DNA of 64,000 bases from Haloactinomyces albus (GTDB lineage: Bacteria; Actinomycetota; Actinomycetes; Mycobacteriales; Pseudonocardiaceae), in contig NZ_JAVDXW010000001.1 in assembly GCF_031458135.1 (NCBI RefSeq), positions 4,402,001 through 4,466,000 on the forward strand, given 5' to 3'. The translations under genes were made by a program, and so were the position numbers. The notes below the pieces were generated by a model. It did no database searches. It was not told the origin of the DNA and was given only the letters and a program-made list of their open reading frames with translations. Numbering within the stretch: the first letter of the stretch is position 1; every line of letters begins with the position of its first letter. This document shows positions 60,562 to 64,000 of this stretch, in pieces.

Positions 60562-62360
60562 GTATCGTCTTCTCGTCTCGATTCGGAACCTGGAGCGAAT
60601 CGGGCGATCGGGTTGTCCAGCCTGCCGACCAACTGGAGCGCTCCGGACGGGTCCTGAAGGTCGACCATCTGACTGCTGTCCCGTAGCTGCAGGCGGTTGA
60701 GGCAGGACAGGTCGAACTGCTCGGCGAACAGGTCGTAGCGTTCGAACTGCTCGGCCAGGTGGGGAACGGACTCCTGGTAGTCACGGACGCACGAGGCCAC
60801 CGTGAACCAGAAGGTTTCCTCGTCCATGGCTCCGTCCGTGACCAGAACGGCACTGAGGAACCGGAAGAAGCAGTCGAAGACGTCGGTGAAGATCGACAGC
60901 GTGTGCAGGTGCTCCGGAACCTCCGCTCGGATCCGTTCCACCTCATCGGGCAACGGTGTCTGCCTGCTCATCACCGCCACTTCCTCGCCGATGTCCTTGA
61001 GGAGGACGCGCTTCGGCACTCCGTGTTCGAGGACGAGGATCACGTTCTCCCCGTGCGGCATGAACACCAGTCCGTAGGCGTAGAAGCAGTGCAGCAACGG
61101 CGCTAGATAGGCGTCCAGGTACTTTCGCAGCCATGCTTGCGGAGACAGTCCCGACTCGGCGATGAGCCTGCCGACGAAGGTGTCGCCCGCGCGGTCGACA
61201 TGCAGCAGCGAGGCCATGGTGGCCGGCCGCTGACCCGGTTCCAGGAAAGGGGTCGGGCTTTGCCGCCACAGCGCCGCCAGCATCTTCAGGTAGGGTGATC
61301 CCTTGGCGGCGGCGGCTTCGTACTGCTCGGGGTGGTAGCCGAGCGCGGCCTTCTCGCGGAGGACGTCCACCGGATATTGCCGGAGAACCTCGTCTTCGGC
61401 GAACAGATCGCTCACCCAGTCGTTGATGGCCGGCGTGGCCTTCATGTACTCGGTGGACAAGCCCCGCATGAATCCCATGTTGAGCACGGAAAGCGATGTC
61501 TTGACGTACGAGCGCTGCGGGTTGCTGATGTTGAAGAAGGTACGAATGGACTGCTGCGCCAGGTACTCGTCGTCGCCGGTGCCCAAACACACGATATCGC
61601 GCCGCGCCACATCCGCGGCGAAGGTCACCGAAAGCTTGTTGTTCCACTGCCACGGATGCACGGGGATCAAGTGATACTCGTTCGGGTCGAGCCCGAACTC
61701 GCCGATGCGGGCGGTGAAACCGGCCAGGGTGCTCGTGTCGAGTTCGGAGCGGATCAACTCGTCGTAGCCCAGTCCTTCGGATGCGGAAAACGTCGAGCGA
61801 TCCTGGTGCACCGCGAGCCAGATCAGCCGTACGGGCGTGGCCGCTTCGGGCGCGTAGGAAAGGTACTCGCTCACCCCGAACCCGATTCGTCCGCTGTTGG
61901 CGAGGAAACAGGGATGCCCTTCGGCCATGGCCGCCTCGATCGTTTGGAAGTCGGCCCGGGCGAGGTCGGCGGCAGGGCGCTCCGGCAGCGAGAGCTTGAA
62001 CGCCATGCTGGCGAGAGTGCTGCTGATCTCTTCGAGGTACAGCGGTAATGTGTCCACGCCCAGGGTGCGATGGAAATCGACCATGAACTCGAGAGCGTCC
62101 AGGTGCTTTTCCACGCCGTCCTTGGTACGGGCGAGGCTGTCGGGGTCGACCTGCCAGTGGTTCAGAGCCAGTTTCCTGGCCGAGAACAGGTACTCGCTTC
62201 GTTGGTCGTCGCTGCGTAGGCAGTAGTGCCCCGGAGCCGGCTCCTCGGGGGAAAGCAACCTCTCATGGGAGAATTCGGCAATCGCCTTGCGAACCAAGAG
62301 TCGGTTTGCCCGATCCCAATACTGCGGGGCCAGGTGCGGCGGAGTGCTGTCGGAGTTCAT
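60543..62360 (-). CDS. desD: NRPS-independent siderophore synthetase (DesD, IucA/IucC family)
   Basis: 605 aa. ATP-dependent condensation of N-succinyl/acetyl-N-hydroxycadaverine units and macrocyclisation to desferrioxamines. Key pieces: HPCFLANSGRIGFGV (the ATP-binding HP-xxKxRxG region; here HPC and NSGRIGF), EYHLIPVHPWQWNNKL, RSYVKTSLSVLNMGFMRGLS, FMPHGENVILVLEHGVPKR and the C-terminal FhuF-like part. Length matches DesD. Start overlaps the desC stop by 4 bases. Last gene of the operon. Confidence 0.92.
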   Translation of the reverse strand: MNSDSTPPHLAPQYWDRANRLLVRKAIAEFSHERLLSPEEPAPGHYCLRSDDQRSEYLFSARKLALNHWQVDPDSLARTKDGVEKHLDALEFMVDFHRTLGVDTLPLYLEEISSTLASMAFKLSLPERPAADLARADFQTIEAAMAEGHPCFLANSGRIGFGVSEYLSYAPEAATPVRLIWLAVHQDRSTFSASEGLGYDELIRSELDTSTLAGFTARIGEFGLDPNEYHLIPVHPWQWNNKLSVTFAADVARRDIVCLGTGDDEYLAQQSIRTFFNISNPQRSYVKTSLSVLNMGFMRGLSTEYMKATPAINDWVSDLFAEDEVLRQYPVDVLREKAALGYHPEQYEAAAAKGSPYLKMLAALWRQSPTPFLEPGQRPATMASLLHVDRAGDTFVGRLIAESGLSPQAWLRKYLDAYLAPLLHCFYAYGLVFMPHGENVILVLEHGVPKRVLLKDIGEEVAVMSRQTPLPDEVERIRAEVPEHLHTLSIFTDVFDCFFRFLSAVLVTDGAMDEETFWFTVASCVRDYQESVPHLAEQFERYDLFAEQFDLSCLNRLQLRDSSQMVDLQDPSGALQLVGRLDNPIARFAPGSESRREDDTGGIRQ

Positions 62361-62950
62361 GAATCCACGTCCTCGTTCGATTTCTGCTCGCTATGGTGGG
62401 ATTTCCGGTACTGCTCCCGGGTGCACGTGCTGAGGTAGGCATCCTTGTCCCGCAGTGAGACCCGGCTGATCACCCGGAACCCCACGGCTTCGTTGAGTAC
62501 GTGGACCGGATGGTTGCGGACGTCGGGCTCGACGACGATCCGCTCGTTGGACGGGTCCGCGAAGAGATGCTCCACCACGGTCCGCAGCACGGCGAGGGTG
62601 AACCCGTGTACCGGGTGTTCGGTGGGAGCGGTGAGGAAGTGCATCCCGATGTCTCCGGGGGCCGATTCGTACACCTCGGCCACTTCGCAGTTCGCGGGAT
62701 CGTAGGTCTCGATCAGAAAGGCCGGTTGCCCGGCATGGCAGCCGAGAAAGGCATCGTGCCCCGTCGTGGCCGCGATGTCCCGGAACATGGATTCGACGTC
62801 GGCGAGCTGTGCTGCCTGCATCATCCAGAACACGGACTTGGGATGGGTCAGCCAGCCGTACAGCAACGCGAGGTCGGTGGGCAGTTCCACCCTGCGCACC
62901 GTGAACTCGCCGAGCGCCGGATCGGTGCGGCGGAACAAGCACTCGCTCAT
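62357..62950 (-). CDS. desC: GNAT acyltransferase DesC
   Basis: 197 aa. IucB/DesC-type acyltransferase that adds an acetyl or succinyl group to N-hydroxycadaverine. Features: [60 protein letters not shown] and [20 protein letters not shown], ending with the HVLNE-xxGF acyl-CoA loop. Coupled at both ends by 4-base overlaps to desB and desD. Confidence 0.9.
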   Translation of the reverse strand: MSECLFRRTDPALGEFTVRRVELPTDLALLYGWLTHPKSVFWMMQAAQLADVESMFRDIAATTGHDAFLGCHAGQPAFLIETYDPANCEVAEVYESAPGDIGMHFLTAPTEHPVHGFTLAVLRTVVEHLFADPSNERIVVEPDVRNHPVHVLNEAVGFRVISRVSLRDKDAYLSTCTREQYRKSHHSEQKSNEDVDS

Positions 62951-64000
62951 GCTCGGCTCACCTCGTCTTCGCGGGGATGGCCGAGGGGAGCCCCGAACTC
63001 CTGAAAAGCGATCGCGTCCTCCACGGGGTAGTATTCGCGTCCGAGCATTTCCCGGATGAGCACCGAATTCCGGTATGCCCCCATGCCCAGATCCGGAGCG
63101 ACGAAACCGTGGGTGTGGGACTCGGCGTTCTGGACGAAGATCTCGTTTCCCGCCGTGTCGATGCTGTAGTTGCGCCCGACATCGAACCGTCCCGAGCCGT
63201 CCCGGGCGATTCGTTCCGCTACGGGATCCAGGAAATCGGGAACCGCGTAGGTGTGTCCGGTGGCGAGGACCAGTCCCCGGGTGGTGTGGGTGAAGTCCCG
63301 CTTCTGCTCCTCGTGGCGCAGGTCCAACGTGTACTGTCCGGTTGCCTCGTCATATCGGGCACCGGTCAGCGCGGAGTTGGTCATGAGCCTCGTCGAGCAC
63401 GAGCGGTCCCGGTTTTTCAGATACAGCAGGTCGTAGATTGCGTTGATCAGATCCGAGCTGATCCCCTTGTAGAGCGGTTTCTGCGAGGCCAGTAGCTGGT
63501 CGCGGGTGTGCTCGGGCAGGGAGTGGAAGTAGTCGGCATACTCCGGGGAGGTCATCTCCAGCGTGAGCTTCGTGTATTCCAGGGGGAAAAACCGTGCAGA
63601 ACGGGTGATCCACGTCAGCTCGTAACCGTACTTGTCGATGTCGGTGAGCAGGTCGTGGTAGATCTCGGCTGCGCTTTGGCCGCTTCCCACGACGGTGATG
63701 CTGCTTCGCGACTGAAGGGTGGGTTTGATTTCCAGGTAGCGGGAGCTGTGCACTGCCGCACCGGCGGGCAGGCCGCGGCAGGCTTCGGGGATGTGTGCGG
63801 GAGTCCCCGTTCCCAGGACCAGGCGACGTCCGCGGAGGGTGTGGCGCTGTCCCGATGGCAGGACCCGAGCGTGGACGATGTAGGACTTGTCGTCGATGTC
63901 GTACTCGATCTTGTCGACGTGGTGGCCGAACCGGACGCTTGTGAGCTGATCGGCCGCCCACCGGCAGTAGTCGTTGTATTCCGACCGCAACGGATAGAAA
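62947..64000 (-). CDS. desB: Cadaverine/lysine N-monooxygenase DesB, 5' end outside window
   Basis: 351 codons are visible; the frame is open at base 64000, so the N-terminal FAD motif lies beyond the edge. Seen: [40 protein letters not shown] (NADPH-binding), [57 protein letters not shown] (the ATGY-like substrate motif with His for Tyr) and [20 protein letters not shown]. Hydroxylates the terminal amine of cadaverine with NADPH and O2. desA (lysine decarboxylase) is expected just upstream. Confidence 0.93.
   Translation of the reverse strand, partial: FYPLRSEYNDYCRWAADQLTSVRFGHHVDKIEYDIDDKSYIVHARVLPSGQRHTLRGRRLVLGTGTPAHIPEACRGLPAGAAVHSSRYLEIKPTLQSRSSITVVGSGQSAAEIYHDLLTDIDKYGYELTWITRSARFFPLEYTKLTLEMTSPEYADYFHSLPEHTRDQLLASQKPLYKGISSDLINAIYDLLYLKNRDRSCSTRLMTNSALTGARYDEATGQYTLDLRHEEQKRDFTHTTRGLVLATGHTYAVPDFLDPVAERIARDGSGRFDVGRNYSIDTAGNEIFVQNAESHTHGFVAPDLGMGAYRNSVLIREMLGREYYPVEDAIAFQEFGAPLGHPREDEVSRA

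Noticed and set aside
1-64000. Prophage, integrative element or CRISPR array
   Set aside because: No integrase, capsid, terminase, transposase, att duplication or regularly spaced repeats were seen; the short repeats found are all operator-like.

Overview
The window is high-GC, densely coded actinobacterial DNA. A mycothiol-type arsenate reductase, a conservon (cvnABCD) signalling operon, a desferrioxamine operon, P450s with class-specific reductases, an F420-type PPOX protein and many GTG starts point to a filamentous actinomycete. Pseudonocardiaceae (Amycolatopsis/Saccharopolyspora-like) is my best guess by inference; I cannot fix the genus.

Layout. 0-6.6 kb: end of a TrmH/SpoU rRNA methylase, a GntR/HutC regulator, adenosine deaminase, an MHS-family MFS permease divergent from a PaaX-type regulator, and a secreted alpha/beta hydrolase. 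6.7-8.5 kb: a decay zone with remnants of a cation/proton antiporter, a patatin and an MpaB/DUF2236 oxygenase. 9.4-19.5 kb: a sugar-acid catabolic locus. It has a DeoR regulator, PdxA2-type dehydrogenase and DUF1537 four-carbon acid-sugar kinase on the minus strand. Divergent from these is a six-gene plus-strand operon: aldo/keto reductase, HpcH/HpaI aldolase, D-2-hydroxyacid dehydrogenase, Nramp-like permease, sialidase-fold protein and a second Nramp-like permease. Both permeases lack the DPGN metal motif; this is the most unusual part of the window. 19.6-25 kb: an SDR without its own stop, an erythromycin-esterase-like protein, an ACT protein, a MazF/antitoxin pair and a DrrAB-type ABC exporter. 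25.3-29 kb: an arsenic island (arsI, arsR, acr3, arsC, arsO).

29-38 kb: an FprA-type reductase, then an acid-activation locus with an acyl-CoA synthetase and a one-polypeptide BC-BCCP-CT acyl-CoA carboxylase. These are divergent from TetR, a 67-aa membrane protein and a sodium:solute symporter, with a perfect operator palindrome between. 38-43 kb: RecD2 helicase, an MBL-fold hydrolase, a broken ArsR gene and a luciferase-like oxidoreductase. 43-48.3 kb: a GntR-DMGDH-EtfB-EtfA operon, probably for N-methylated glycine oxidation. 48.4-56.5 kb: PPOX protein, IclR regulator, PDR-type reductase with CYP199-like P450, I36 inhibitor, TetR with a large operator and a second P450, and an acyl-CoA dehydrogenase. 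56.7-60.2 kb: conservon plus a GAF protein. 60.5-64 kb: desD, desC and the 3' two-thirds or more of desB, which runs off the window.

The common theme is nutrient scavenging (purines, C4 sugar acids, carboxylic acids, methylated amines, methoxy-aromatics, iron) plus arsenic defence. Each catabolic block carries its own local regulator, and I list a candidate operator for most of these regulators. No rRNA, tRNA, CRISPR array, IS element, integrase or att site was recognised.
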